64,000 nucleotides of DNA from an uncultured Victivallales bacterium (GCA_934661375.1 CAKUJH010000002.1:1-64000); one strand, 5' to 3'. Positions 1 to 8,959 are shown, numbered from the stretch's first letter. Notes: generated by a model from the letters alone, not told the origin. Numbers and translations are program-made.

Positions 1-342
1 GCGAATCCCAATCAGAACAAGATGCGCAGAATTGCCGATGTCGCGATGCCGAGCGTCGCAGTCTGGATTGGAGACAGTGTGATCAGAGACCTGCCGGGCG
101 GATGCAACATACAGATTCTTGCATTCCGTCACGGTGCAGCGGACCCGAGGAAAACAGGTTCCTATTCCGATCCGGTTCCTTATCATCTGAAAGGAAGAGC
201 AAATATCCTGTTCGGCGACGGGCATACCGCCCCGAAAAGTGTCATGGACATGGCTTTGCCGGACAATCCGGTTTACGGAAGATTCACTTCGGCGAAGACA
301 GCGGACTGCGGATATGACCGAACCAGAGGCAGAACATACTGA
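1..342 (+). CDS. C-terminal part of a pseudopilin-like protein (5' end outside window)
   Basis: The frame is open from the first base and ends with TGA at 340-342, so only about 113 C-terminal residues are visible. The tail carries H-L-K-G-R-A-N-I-L-F-G-D-G-H, which matches the H-X9-DG type ending of the type II-secretion-like pseudopilins that are very abundant in Lentisphaerota and Planctomycetes; here the spacing is ten residues. Such proteins usually start with a prepilin-type leader, which lies outside this window. Their substrate or role is not established. It is followed after 125 bp by a secreted glycosidase-like gene in the same direction, an arrangement echoed further along the window by another pseudopilin next to an AraC gene. 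Family assignment rests on the tail motif only. Confidence 0.7.
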   Translation, partial: ANPNQNKMRRIADVAMPSVAVWIGDSVIRDLPGGCNIQILAFRHGAADPRKTGSYSDPVPYHLKGRANILFGDGHTAPKSVMDMALPDNPVYGRFTSAKTADCGYDRTRGRTY

Positions 343-467
343 ACGACAAAACACAGGAGGTGATTCCGAAAATATTTATGGTGCGGTCTGCCGGCAGTAG
401 AGTCCATGCAGCCGCAAAACCCAAAAACGCAATCGACAGAAAAACAACTGTTCAGGGAGAATGATGT

Positions 468-3400
468 ATGAAGTTGCAGACCAGCATGATGATCTTCGGA
501 TCTGTCTTTTTGCTTTCCGCGTCCGAGCTGATTCAAAACGGTTCTTTTTCCAAAGAACTGGAATCCTGGCAGCTGCCCCAAGCGGGCAGTGATCCGTATA
601 CCGCTTCTGAACTTGACAGAACCGTGTCCGCCGATTCGGATTCCCGTTCAGTGAAATTAAGCCGGAACGATGCACGGGCCGCGGCATGGCGTCCATATGC
701 AAACCAGCGGAATATACGGCTGAAACCGGATACGGAATATGAGATTTCCTGTTATGTCAAGGGCAGGGACATTGCCGTTCAGCCGAGATCCGGTGCTTTT
801 ATCGCAATCTCGGTCGGCAAAAAGACACTGCATTATGGAAGCAAAGGCCGTTGGGAATATGACACGGGAACTTTCGACTGGACGGAGGTCCGGCACCGCT
901 TCAATTCCAAATATTTTGACGGAACCGATGCGGTTGTTTCACTTGGCATTCGAAGTTCGACCGGAACTGCGTGGTTTGATTCCGTTTCCCTGAAAGAGGT
1001 CGGGAAAGAACCTGCAAAGGTGTCGTTCCAGGCTGATTTGTTTCCGTTCAATTTTTTGCAGGATGCACCGTTCGGCATTTGCGAGAATTTGCCGGGGTCC
1101 CTGAATTTGCGGGGAAAGGAAAGCGGCAGAAAATACACCGGCATGAATGCTGTCATGACACTTGATGTTCCCGGATTTCTGACACTGGAAGGGGTATCCG
1201 AAACCCATGCCGCGCTGCGTAACGGCAAACGGGATCTGATAGCGCAGAAGTTTACGGAAAGTCCCGTAAAACGCAATGGCGAAGATTACCGGCGTTACCG
1301 GATTTCTTTCGAGAAACAGTTCAACGCATGGTTCGGAATGGACTGGTACACCCAGCGTCTTTTCCTGAGTGCGGCACCGGGAAGCGCAGGAAAGAAGAGT
1401 CCTGTCTACTGGTCCCTGAAAATCGGGGAGGAGGAACAGCCGGAACAATCGGGCATGATCGAGGTCCTGCCTCCCGTGAAAACCGGTTTCCGCCCGTGTG
1501 AAAAATTCGGATTCATGATTTCACAGTCCGGAGCGGTTCATTCACCTTTCCCGGAACTGGGCAGAAAGATGACGGCGTTCTGGCATACGCTGGTAAAACA
1601 GCCGTTAAAATTTGTCTCGATCAACGAAAAGCCGGATCCCGCCTACCGGAACGCCATCATCCTCGGCGGCAATTATATCATGTTTCCGTATCATGGCTCC
1701 AGAAAAGCACTGGAACAATACCGGAAAAAAGCTCCCACTGATATGGATGCTGACGGAAAACACCCTCATTATACGGCGAACTGGTATCAGCTTGACGACC
1801 CGGAAAAATTATTTGAGACTTATCTGCGGAATTCGATCCGGGAATGGCGCAAAACAAATCCGGAAGTCAGGATCGCGGTCTGGGATTTTGAACCCCATGC
1901 CAGAGGCATGGATGAAGGCGGACGCGCCCGTTTTGCAAAAAAAATGAATCTGCCGTCCGTTCCCTCTGTCGCTGAAATATCCCGGAAATACAGACAGCAA
2001 TGGCTTGATTACATGATCCGGCTTCATGCGGATTATATTGCCAGGGTCGCGAAAATTTTCCGCGAGGAGACGCCGGAGTCCGAACTCTGGCTCTGCACGG
2101 ACAACCTGCACGATCCGCGTACGGGAAGGGAACGGGTGGCGACCTGGTGCGCTGTGGACGCCGCATTGTCTGATTCCGCAATCGATCTTCATATGCATAT
2201 GCCTTATTACACGGGAACAAAATATTTCGACGATGTGAAATATAGTATTGAATCCCTGAAAAAACCTTTTTTCCCTTTAAACGATCCTGCGGAGACTTCG
2301 TTGAGTTTTTTCCGTCAGTACACCCCGGAAAAGCTGAAGCAGAATATCATCGCAACCGCGGCGCTTGGCGGCGCTGGATTCGGGCTGTGGCCTAACGACA
2401 CTTTTTCGGGACACTATTTTCACTGTATAGCCTCTGCGTATGAACTGATTTCGGGATGCGAGGATTTTTATGCGGACGGCAGACGGGTCGAAAACCAGTT
2501 TGTCTTTACTCCGGAAAACACCATATCGAAAGAGGTGCCGGCTGAAAACGGCAGAAAAGTGATGCTGCATTATCCGGATTTTTCGCAGACTCTGAGAACT
2601 CTTGTGCATGAAAGAAACGGCGGATTCGTGTTTACTCTGTTCAACTATAATGAGAAGGAACCGGCAATTTTGAAAATCGAGGGCAGGGGGATGAAGTTTC
2701 TCGTGAAGATTCCGCCGAACGGAGTTGAAGTTGTGCATTCCTCAAAACTTCCTGAACAGGAGTCTCTTGCGGCGGAGATCAAATCGGTGCGTTCCAGAAA
2801 TACCGCCGGAGATCTTTTCCGCGAGGTGAAAAACAATGACGCCTTCATTGTCTGGCGTGCCAATGCGAAAGGAATCCCGGTGCTGAAAATCAGCAACGGA
2901 AAACTCAATGCGGACATGGATGCCCTGGGGACCTGCACACTGACTGCCCTGAGCAATGCGGACGGCAGAGAACTGCTGAGCGGAGGATATATCGGAAGAT
3001 TGATGCTGTATGATGCGAAACAGCCGGAAATACCGTTTGTTCTGCAAGATATGAAAATCAACGGCAAAAAACCGGAAGTGGTATCAACGGCATCTGTCCC
3101 CGCTTATGAAGGGGCGAACCCTGAACAGAATCCGCTGATGGATCTCCGGATCGCAAGAAGTTTCGTACTGGATGGAAACACGGTTCTGGTTAAATTCAAA
3201 TTCAGCAATCCGACATCCCGCACGATGAATTTCGGATTCAGAATAAATAATTATCCGCAGCCCGGACAGCGTTTCGGCAAAAAGAATCTGACTATATCTC
3301 TCGGAACAGAAAAGGTTACGCAGAACAGCGGAGTTGACAATTTATTTCTCCGCCGGAACGCGAAAACTGATTTCCTGCCGCATGTGAAGAACCGGGTTTG

Positions 3401-3608
3401 GGACGGCGGTCCGGTCGTGATCAGCGCCCGGGATAAAATGCTGAAAGATTCCATGACCTTTTTCCCCGGTCATGGCGTCGAAGGGGTTTATTGCTGGAAC
3501 GCAAACTCGAAAACACCGATGATGACTGTCGAGTTCCTGAGCGGCAGTGTTTCGCTTGCTCCCGGAGCGGAACATGTGTTTCAATATGGAATTGAAATCG
3601 GAAAATGA
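468..3608 (+). CDS. Secreted glycoside-hydrolase-like protein with N-terminal carbohydrate-binding module
   Basis: This 1046-residue protein starts with a short signal peptide (MKLQTSMMIFGSVFLLSAS). Residues about 20-170 look like a CBM4/9-type jelly roll: the opening LIQNGSF...LESWQ and the closing AWFDSVSLKEV are typical of that fold. The middle, about residues 340-700, looks like a TIM-barrel glycosidase (AVWDFEPHARGMDEGG, LWLCTDNLHD, IDLHMHMPYY, GGAGFGLWPND) and is followed by beta-rich C-terminal domains. I cannot name the GH family or the catalytic pair. The ATG at 468 has GGGAGA 8 bases upstream. An AraC regulator follows 106 bp downstream, so local control by a sugar-responsive activator is likely but inferred. 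It probably acts outside the cytoplasm on a plant or host glycan. Confidence 0.72.
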   Translation: MKLQTSMMIFGSVFLLSASELIQNGSFSKELESWQLPQAGSDPYTASELDRTVSADSDSRSVKLSRNDARAAAWRPYANQRNIRLKPDTEYEISCYVKGRDIAVQPRSGAFIAISVGKKTLHYGSKGRWEYDTGTFDWTEVRHRFNSKYFDGTDAVVSLGIRSSTGTAWFDSVSLKEVGKEPAKVSFQADLFPFNFLQDAPFGICENLPGSLNLRGKESGRKYTGMNAVMTLDVPGFLTLEGVSETHAALRNGKRDLIAQKFTESPVKRNGEDYRRYRISFEKQFNAWFGMDWYTQRLFLSAAPGSAGKKSPVYWSLKIGEEEQPEQSGMIEVLPPVKTGFRPCEKFGFMISQSGAVHSPFPELGRKMTAFWHTLVKQPLKFVSINEKPDPAYRNAIILGGNYIMFPYHGSRKALEQYRKKAPTDMDADGKHPHYTANWYQLDDPEKLFETYLRNSIREWRKTNPEVRIAVWDFEPHARGMDEGGRARFAKKMNLPSVPSVAEISRKYRQQWLDYMIRLHADYIARVAKIFREETPESELWLCTDNLHDPRTGRERVATWCAVDAALSDSAIDLHMHMPYYTGTKYFDDVKYSIESLKKPFFPLNDPAETSLSFFRQYTPEKLKQNIIATAALGGAGFGLWPNDTFSGHYFHCIASAYELISGCEDFYADGRRVENQFVFTPENTISKEVPAENGRKVMLHYPDFSQTLRTLVHERNGGFVFTLFNYNEKEPAILKIEGRGMKFLVKIPPNGVEVVHSSKLPEQESLAAEIKSVRSRNTAGDLFREVKNNDAFIVWRANAKGIPVLKISNGKLNADMDALGTCTLTALSNADGRELLSGGYIGRLMLYDAKQPEIPFVLQDMKINGKKPEVVSTASVPAYEGANPEQNPLMDLRIARSFVLDGNTVLVKFKFSNPTSRTMNFGFRINNYPQPGQRFGKKNLTISLGTEKVTQNSGVDNLFLRRNAKTDFLPHVKNRVWDGGPVVISARDKMLKDSMTFFPGHGVEGVYCWNANSKTPMMTVEFLSGSVSLAPGAEHVFQYGIEIGK

Positions 3609-3714
3609 ACTGTGCCGGACAACGGCGTTTCCGCTGTGTGTGAGGGGGGTATGCGGAAAATCTTTCCATAATCAGAAATTCGTCTATTGAAAAAAAGGAA
3701 GAGTGCGTTATCTT

Positions 3715-4587
3715 ATGAAAAACTTGAGAGACGAAATGTGGAAAGATCTGAATATTGCAGACCTGCCGAGATTGAGCCGTTTTCCTTTTCCGGTTCAGTC
3801 GCTCGGCTATACGCGCGGTGAAATTTATGCAGAACGGACTTGTCATTATGAACGGTTCGAGGTATGCATCCGCCGTTATTCAAAGGCTGCCGCGGCGTCG
3901 GAATGCATCAACGGCACGGTTTACAGGGTCAAGTTTCCGAATGTCATCATGAAATTGCCGGGAACTGTCCATACTTTCAAAGTGGAACAGCCTCGCGATG
4001 TCATTCATTTCGCCTATGCCGCGGACTTGGAAGAAGCCCTGCGCGGGATGCTGCCGTTTCCGGAAAATCCGGTCTGGGAAATCCATCTGGGGGAAAAGGA
4101 ATCCCTGCTGATTGCCGAACTCATGGATCTTATGGAAAAGTCTCATGAATTCGGTGTAACCGACCGGATCGACCTTGTGGCGTTCCAACTGCTGGAGCTG
4201 CTGATATTCAGTTCCAGTTATTCATCCCGGAACCATGACTATTATGAGACAAAAATTCGCAGTATCGCATCTTATTTTCAACTGCATTACAAAGAAAAAA
4301 TAGATATAGCGGCATTGTCGGCACATCATGGGATGTCGCGCAGTACATTCCTGCGGCATTGGCAGAAATTTTTCCGGAAAACGCCGGGACAGTATCTGCA
4401 GGATTTGAAACTGCGGGAAGCATACCGCCTGCTGTCGGAGGATAACAGCCTGTCCGTCTGTAAATTGACCTTCATGCTTGGTTTTCAGGAATCCGCCTAT
4501 TTCTGTTCCCTGTTCAAAAAGAAATTCGGCATGACGCCTCTTCAACTCCGGCACGATGTCAGGATTGGAAGATTTCAGAAAAACTGA
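3715..4587 (+). CDS. AraC family transcriptional regulator
   Basis: A 290-residue protein with an N-terminal sensing region and a C-terminal double helix-turn-helix of the AraC/XylS type at about residues 190-285 (IDIAALSAHHGMSRSTFLRHWQKFF, then a second helix pair ending LGFQESAYFCSLFKKKFGMTP). This is the DNA-binding signature of carbohydrate-responsive AraC activators. I place the start at ATG 3715: AAGGAAG lies about 12 bases upstream, whereas the in-frame GTG at 3703 sits directly on that ribosome site. It lies immediately downstream of the secreted glycosidase-like gene in the same direction and may regulate it and the pseudopilin before it. The effector is unknown. Confidence 0.85.
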   Translation: MKNLRDEMWKDLNIADLPRLSRFPFPVQSLGYTRGEIYAERTCHYERFEVCIRRYSKAAAASECINGTVYRVKFPNVIMKLPGTVHTFKVEQPRDVIHFAYAADLEEALRGMLPFPENPVWEIHLGEKESLLIAELMDLMEKSHEFGVTDRIDLVAFQLLELLIFSSSYSSRNHDYYETKIRSIASYFQLHYKEKIDIAALSAHHGMSRSTFLRHWQKFFRKTPGQYLQDLKLREAYRLLSEDNSLSVCKLTFMLGFQESAYFCSLFKKKFGMTPLQLRHDVRIGRFQKN

Positions 4588-4794
4588 CCAGCGGTAAACT
4601 GCTGAATTCTGATTTTATTCATAACATATGAAATTGAATTTTCCGGTCCAGCGCAGAGCGCGGAGCGACTTGTCATCACCGATCAGTCCCGGACACAGAC
4701 ACCGGAACGCAGAGCAGCCGGATTGCAGCAGCAGATCCGCGGCGGCACTTCCGCCAGCCTGTTCATCCATTCTTATTACGAAATGATATACCGT
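4588..4794. other. Intergenic stretch, nothing convincing
   Basis: The space between the AraC gene and the terminator of the convergent amidohydrolase. A 52-codon frame begins at ATG 4628 and ends at TGA 4786, but it has no ribosome site and an arginine/serine-rich low-complexity composition, so I do not call it a gene. Confidence 0.5.
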
Positions 4795-4837
4795 AAAAAA
4801 ACGCCCTTTCCGTTTTTATTCGGATCGGGCGTTTTTT
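4795..4837. terminator. Bidirectional rho-independent terminator
   Basis: An 11-bp perfect stem (AAAAAACGCCC at 4795-4805 with GGGCGTTTTTT at 4827-4837) contains its own A- and T-runs, so it can terminate in both directions. It sits 13 bp beyond the stop codon of the minus-strand amidohydrolase and also faces the plus-strand AraC gene. Confidence 0.85.
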
Positions 4838-4850
4838 ACTGAACAGCAGG

Positions 4851-5648
4851 TCAATCCTGGGACAATCCCAGAATCTTCTGCGCATTCTTATAGAAAATCT
4901 TATCCTTGTCTTCCTGCGGAATATCCATGGCTTCAATGACTTCCGCCGCAAAACGCATCTGCATCGGACCTTGCAGCGGCGCATCTGTACCAAAGACAAT
5001 ATGATCCGCTCCCGCAATGGCGTACATTTTTTCCATCACGCCAGGGTAGACGTACATCAGATAATGCGCCGTGTCAATGTAAACATTGTCCAGGTTCATT
5101 TCCATGACCGCTTCCAGCGAATCCATATTCGGGAAATACGGATAATTTCCATTCTGGTAAATGCCCGCCATGTGGGCAATCACAAATTTGGTCTGCGGAT
5201 GATTCTTCGCAATTTCCGCAATGGTCCGCGCCGGAGAAAAACCGGTTCCCGGCATACAGGAACAATGGAAAAGCATCATCGGGGTTTTATCCGCAACGGC
5301 TTCTACCCACCGCCGGTTGGACGGTGTGCTGAGCTGATATCCGTGATAATCCGGATGAATTTTCACCCCGCGGAATTTCGGATTGGTTTTCAGCAGTTCC
5401 AGGTCGCCGAGCGAATCGGAGAATGTCGGACTGACCACCACATATCCCAGAAAGCGGGAGGTGTTCTGCAAGGCAAGGTCCAGTTCCGCATTGCCTTCGC
5501 GGATGTCGTACATAATGGCGCGCGACGACGAAAGACACAGCGTATCCACGCCGGATTTTTCGCAGTATTCCTCCAGTTTCGCGGCATCCGCCTGCCAGAA
5601 CGGTGCGAAATTGATGTTGCCGAGATGTCCGTGAATGTCAATAATCAT
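4851..5648 (-). CDS. Amidohydrolase family (PF04909-type) TIM-barrel hydrolase
   Basis: A 265-residue protein of the amidohydrolase-2 type. The metal-binding pattern is complete: H6 and H8 in DIHGHLG, K96/H98 in VKIHPDYHG, H128 in LFHCSC, H159 in IAHMAG and D222 in FGTDAP. Members hydrolyse or decarboxylate small cytoplasmic substrates, and the substrate here cannot be read from sequence. The ATG at 5648 has GGAGG 6 bases upstream and lies one base after the stop of the M24-type gene. The two are therefore co-transcribed under the LacI regulator at the head of the operon, and the pair probably handles one small molecule taken up when the LacI effector is present. Confidence 0.85.
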   Translation of the reverse strand: MIIDIHGHLGNINFAPFWQADAAKLEEYCEKSGVDTLCLSSSRAIMYDIREGNAELDLALQNTSRFLGYVVVSPTFSDSLGDLELLKTNPKFRGVKIHPDYHGYQLSTPSNRRWVEAVADKTPMMLFHCSCMPGTGFSPARTIAEIAKNHPQTKFVIAHMAGIYQNGNYPYFPNMDSLEAVMEMNLDNVYIDTAHYLMYVYPGVMEKMYAIAGADHIVFGTDAPLQGPMQMRFAAEVIEAMDIPQEDKDKIFYKNAQKILGLSQD

Positions 5649-5649
5649 C

Positions 5650-6810
5650 TTACACCTCCAGAATGTTGATCTGGCGTCCGAGGCTGGACAGCTGTTCGGC
5701 GGGGCCGTTTTTCACGATCAGACCGTCTTCCCAGCGGAAACCCATGCCGCCGCGGTGCAGGAACATATCCGCCATGAACGTCATGTTTTCCTCCAGAGTG
5801 TAAGTGGAGGATGTTTCGAGGAACGGATACTCGCATTCCATCTGACCGCAGCCGTGCGCCGGACCGTAAAGAATGGCATCGCCGTAGCCCTGTTCGCGGA
5901 TATAGCTGTGAATTTTTTTTGCCACGTCGGCGGCATAAACACCGGCGCGCATGATGTCGAAAGTCATATTGAGGGCGTCAAGACCGACCTGCATGAACTT
6001 GCGGATTTCATCGGGGCATTTGCCGAGGACAACCGGTCTGCCGATACTGGAGCTGTAACCTTCGACTTTCGCGCCGATACTGAAATGGATGATTTCGCCG
6101 CACTGGACTTTGCGGAGAGTCGGACGGCTGATTGCCTGGTTGGAATTGGGACCGGAGCAGCACCAGATGGGATAGCCGGTCGCTTCCGCACCGTTGGCAA
6201 GCATGGCGGCAGTGGCGATGCCGCAGAGTTCAGCTTCGGTCATGCCCGGCTTGATATTTTCCAGAATCGCCTTGAAACCGAGTTCGGCAATCTTGGCGGA
6301 TTTGCGGAGACATTCGATTTCGAGTGCGGATTTTTTCATGGTTACCGGACGCAGAATGGCGTCGGCGTTCACAATGTGTTCCATGCCGCCGAGCGCACCG
6401 GCAATATTGGTCATGATGGTGTAAGGGAACATGTGGAAGCCCGTGATGCCGAGTTTCCGAATGCCGAAACGGTCCAGAATCTGTTTCCAGTCCGGATGGG
6501 CGGAACCCGGATAATCCGGCTGGGAAGATTCCCGGAAGTCCATGGTCTGGATGATGTTGGAAAGACGGGAGTTCGCCGATGCGAACGTGAGACTTTCCGG
6601 TCCGATGATCAGAGCGGCGTCGCCCGAACGCGGGATCAGCACTCCGGCGGTTTCAAAGCTGGGCCAGTAGTTGGAGAAATAGCGGACGCCCGCCGGTTCG
6701 GATTCGGTGGAGAACACCAGAAACGCATCCAGATCGGTTTTCGCCAGAACTTCCTGGGCGCGGAGGGTTCTGTCCTTGAATTCCTGTGCAGTCAAAATTC
6801 CTTGTTCCAT
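5650..6810 (-). CDS. M24 (creatinase/Xaa-Pro peptidase fold) protein lacking metal ligands
   Basis: A 386-residue two-domain protein: creatinase N-domain, then pita-bread C-domain from about residue 165. In metallopeptidases of this family five ligands (D, D, H, E, E) hold two metals. Here the two aspartates are serines (S244 in IHFSIGA, S255 in GYSSSIGR), the first glutamate is D348 (FMADMF), while H319 (GPAHGCG) and E361 (RWEDG) remain. This is the pattern of a non-metal M24 enzyme such as creatinase rather than a peptidase, so a C-N hydrolase on a small substrate is more likely; that is inference. The start ATG at 6810 has AAGGAG 9 bases upstream, and the ATG at 6819 overlaps that site. 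It lies between LacI and an amidohydrolase in one operon. Confidence 0.83.
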   Translation of the reverse strand: MEQGILTAQEFKDRTLRAQEVLAKTDLDAFLVFSTESEPAGVRYFSNYWPSFETAGVLIPRSGDAALIIGPESLTFASANSRLSNIIQTMDFRESSQPDYPGSAHPDWKQILDRFGIRKLGITGFHMFPYTIMTNIAGALGGMEHIVNADAILRPVTMKKSALEIECLRKSAKIAELGFKAILENIKPGMTEAELCGIATAAMLANGAEATGYPIWCCSGPNSNQAISRPTLRKVQCGEIIHFSIGAKVEGYSSSIGRPVVLGKCPDEIRKFMQVGLDALNMTFDIMRAGVYAADVAKKIHSYIREQGYGDAILYGPAHGCGQMECEYPFLETSSTYTLEENMTFMADMFLHRGGMGFRWEDGLIVKNGPAEQLSSLGRQINILEV

Positions 6811-6828
6811 AAAATGCATCTCCTTTTA

Positions 6829-7869
6829 TTAGGGGTTGTAGTGCAAAGTTGTATTCCGTATGATCAGCTGCTGTTTCAGCATGATCCGGCGGGGCAGGGG
6901 CGTTCCGCCGTCCATCAGTGTATTCAGAACTGCCACGGCATGACGCGCCAGTTCTTCATACGGCTGCCGGATGGTAGTAAGCGAAATCCGTTCCATGGAA
7001 GAAAAATCCATGTCATCAATTCCCGCCAGAGCGAAATCTTTCCCGGCGGACAATCCGTGCCGTTCCGCTTCATTCATGAAACCGAGTGCGCAGAGGTCGT
7101 TGACGCAGAACACCGCATCCGGGAAATCCGGCTGTCCGCAGAGCTGCCGGCAGACCTCAGCGCCCGCCTGCATGGTCAGACCAGCCGGGATCTGCCAACT
7201 GCGTTCAAACGGCAGTCCCTGTTTCGCCAATTCCGTCTGAAATCCTTCCGTAATCCGGGTGAACACACTGTGAGTCCGGCGTTCCTGTCCAGCATCCAGA
7301 TACGCAATCCGGCGGGCGCCGCGCTCCGCCAGATGCCGTGCCGCAAGACGACCGCACTCAGTCAGGTCATTCAGCACGGCGCATCCCGGAAAATCTTCCG
7401 GAGCGGAATCCAGCACGACATACGGTATTTCAGCATCATCCAGCAGGGAAAACAACTGCGGATTCTTTTCGGTCGGACAAATCAGAATGCCCCGGACGCG
7501 CATCCGTATCAGTCGTTCGGCAAACTGCAGTTCCCGGACCGGATCCCAGCCGCTTCCGCCGAAAACCATATTCATATTCTGTTCCGCGAACATGGCTTCC
7601 GCATGTTTCATCATCAGAGAATGGAACGGGTTGGAAATATCCTGCACCAGAAAACCGATCATATCCGTCTGTCCGGAACGCAGCTGACGTGCGCTCAAAT
7701 TCGGGATGTAATGAAGATTCCGGGCGGCGTTCAGAATTTTCCGGCGGGTTTTTTCGCTGACGCGCGGCGAATTCCGGAAAGCCAGCGATACCGACATTGC
7801 CGATACACCGGCTGCCCGCGCAACATCTGCAACAGTGGTCTTGCTCCGGCTGTCCCTGGTCCGTTCCAT
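6829..7869 (-). CDS. LacI family transcriptional regulator
   Basis: A 346-residue LacI-type repressor. The N-terminal helix-turn-helix and hinge are clear (TVADVARAAGVSAMSVSLAFRN, then LSARQLRSGQTDMIGFLV), followed by a periplasmic-binding-protein-like effector domain. It heads an operon with the M24-type and amidohydrolase genes: only 18 bp separate it from the M24 start. GAGGAT lies just upstream of the ATG. A perfect 14-bp palindrome lies 17 bp upstream of its start codon, just downstream of a good promoter, so autorepression lifted by the substrate of the operon is likely. The effector is unknown. Confidence 0.92.
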   Translation of the reverse strand: MERTRDSRSKTTVADVARAAGVSAMSVSLAFRNSPRVSEKTRRKILNAARNLHYIPNLSARQLRSGQTDMIGFLVQDISNPFHSLMMKHAEAMFAEQNMNMVFGGSGWDPVRELQFAERLIRMRVRGILICPTEKNPQLFSLLDDAEIPYVVLDSAPEDFPGCAVLNDLTECGRLAARHLAERGARRIAYLDAGQERRTHSVFTRITEGFQTELAKQGLPFERSWQIPAGLTMQAGAEVCRQLCGQPDFPDAVFCVNDLCALGFMNEAERHGLSAGKDFALAGIDDMDFSSMERISLTTIRQPYEELARHAVAVLNTLMDGGTPLPRRIMLKQQLIIRNTTLHYNP

Positions 7870-7886
7870 GAAATCCTCAGAGTTTT

Positions 7887-7900
7887 GTTTAACGTTAAAC
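7887..7900. promoter_or_regulatory. LacI-type operator palindrome
   Basis: GTTTAACGTTAAAC is a perfect 14-bp palindrome with the central CG typical of LacI-family operators. It sits 12 bp downstream of the -10 of the LacI operon promoter, overlapping the expected transcript start, and so fits an autoregulatory operator. Confidence 0.8.
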
Positions 7901-7912
7901 TATTCCTGGGTT

Positions 7913-7940
7913 ACTATATCATATCCCGGATGTATTGCAA
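7913..7940 (-). promoter_or_regulatory. Promoter of the LacI/M24/amidohydrolase operon
   Basis: On the minus strand TTGCAA (7940-7935), a 16-bp spacer and TATAGT (7918-7913) form a good sigma70-type promoter. The promoter also lies inside a perfect 15-bp inverted repeat (7915-7929 with 7942-7956), which could be a second regulatory site or the terminator of the upstream LacI gene. Confidence 0.65.
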
Positions 7941-7981
7941 GCCGGGATATGATATATTTCTGAAAAAAATCCGGCTGGTGT

Positions 7982-8941
7982 TTATTTCGTACTGTTCCGG
8001 CGGATCAATTTATAGGGCAGAACCGTTTCCTGCGGCTGCGGACAACCCTGCAGTCTGGCGTCGATAATCCGTACTGCATATTCCGCAAGAATGGAATAAT
8101 CCTGCGAGATTGTGGTCTGGGGCGGCGTCATATAACGGGAAAAAACGGTGCGTTCGGACGCAATCAGGGAAATGTCATCCGGAATCCGTTTATTGAACAG
8201 AGACAGCGCGTAGGAAGCAATCATTCCGGCATTCCCGCCGGGACAGAACAAGGCGTCAATGCCCTGTTTCAGCATCTGCCCGATCAGCTCGACATAATTT
8301 TCCTCCAGCGCAAATTTTATCAGTGAATCGGAAACCGGATAATGATGTTTCTTCAGAGCTGCGAGCACACCGTTTGCCCGAAGCCGGGTGTTGCCGTCGT
8401 TTTCGCGTCCGTAGATGATCGTGCCGATTTTACGAACCCCGGTCCGGGCGAAACAGTCCACGGCAAGTTCCATCGCTCCTTCCTCGTCAGACCGGATGGA
8501 ATACACTTCATTCATTGCGGCGGGAAGCGGACGGTCTATCAGAACCAGCGGAACGGCAAAAAGTTCACTCCAGGACTGGAAAAACGCCGGATCCACGCTG
8601 ATTGCCACTGCTCCGCAGAACTGAAAATGAGCCAGCTGGCTCACATCTTCCAAAGAATCCAAATGCAGAATTTCAACCCGGAAACCGGACAGGGATAAGT
8701 AATGTGTCAGTTCGGTAATGACCATTTCCACGTAACTCTGGACGGGATAGACTCTTGTGTACGGGCTGATGATCACGATATTCCGCAGTTTCGCAAAAAT
8801 CCGGGGATGATAATTGTATTTTTTTGCCAGCGTCAGAATCTTTTTCCGGACGTCCGGGCGGACATTCGGGCTGTGACTGAATGCACGGGATACCGTTGCG
8901 GTGGAAACGCCTGCCTCTTCTGCCAGTTTTTTTATGTTCAT
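7982..8941 (-). CDS. LacI family transcriptional regulator
   Basis: A 319-residue second LacI-type regulator with the classic head MNIKKLAEEAGVSTATVSRAF and a PBP-like effector domain (IVIISPYTRVYPVQSY, DGNTRLRANGVLAAL, ISLIASERTVFSRYMTPPQTTI). I choose ATG 8941, which has GGGAG 9 bases upstream and gives the standard LacI N-terminus; the frame continues ten codons further up without a ribosome site. Its hinge after the helix-turn-helix is unusually short: the LSARQLR-type segment is missing and is replaced by PRIFAKLRNIVII. The MFS transporter gene upstream on the same strand may be its target; this is inferred from proximity. Confidence 0.9.
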   Translation of the reverse strand: MNIKKLAEEAGVSTATVSRAFSHSPNVRPDVRKKILTLAKKYNYHPRIFAKLRNIVIISPYTRVYPVQSYVEMVITELTHYLSLSGFRVEILHLDSLEDVSQLAHFQFCGAVAISVDPAFFQSWSELFAVPLVLIDRPLPAAMNEVYSIRSDEEGAMELAVDCFARTGVRKIGTIIYGRENDGNTRLRANGVLAALKKHHYPVSDSLIKFALEENYVELIGQMLKQGIDALFCPGGNAGMIASYALSLFNKRIPDDISLIASERTVFSRYMTPPQTTISQDYSILAEYAVRIIDARLQGCPQPQETVLPYKLIRRNSTK

Positions 8942-8959
8942 AGTGATTTCTCCCGCCTT

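Noticed and set aside
4628..4786. Small gene of 52 codons after the first AraC gene
   Set aside because: No ribosome site, biased composition and no recognisable motif.
7915..7956. 15-bp inverted repeat as a terminator of the second LacI gene
   Set aside because: The stem is perfect but has no T-run in the needed direction and contains a good promoter. I record it under the promoter instead.
5635..8067. Long plus-strand open frame of 810 codons opposite the M24 and LacI genes
   Set aside because: It mirrors two clear genes on the minus strand, has no known motifs, and its histidine/arginine-rich composition is typical of an antisense frame in this base composition.
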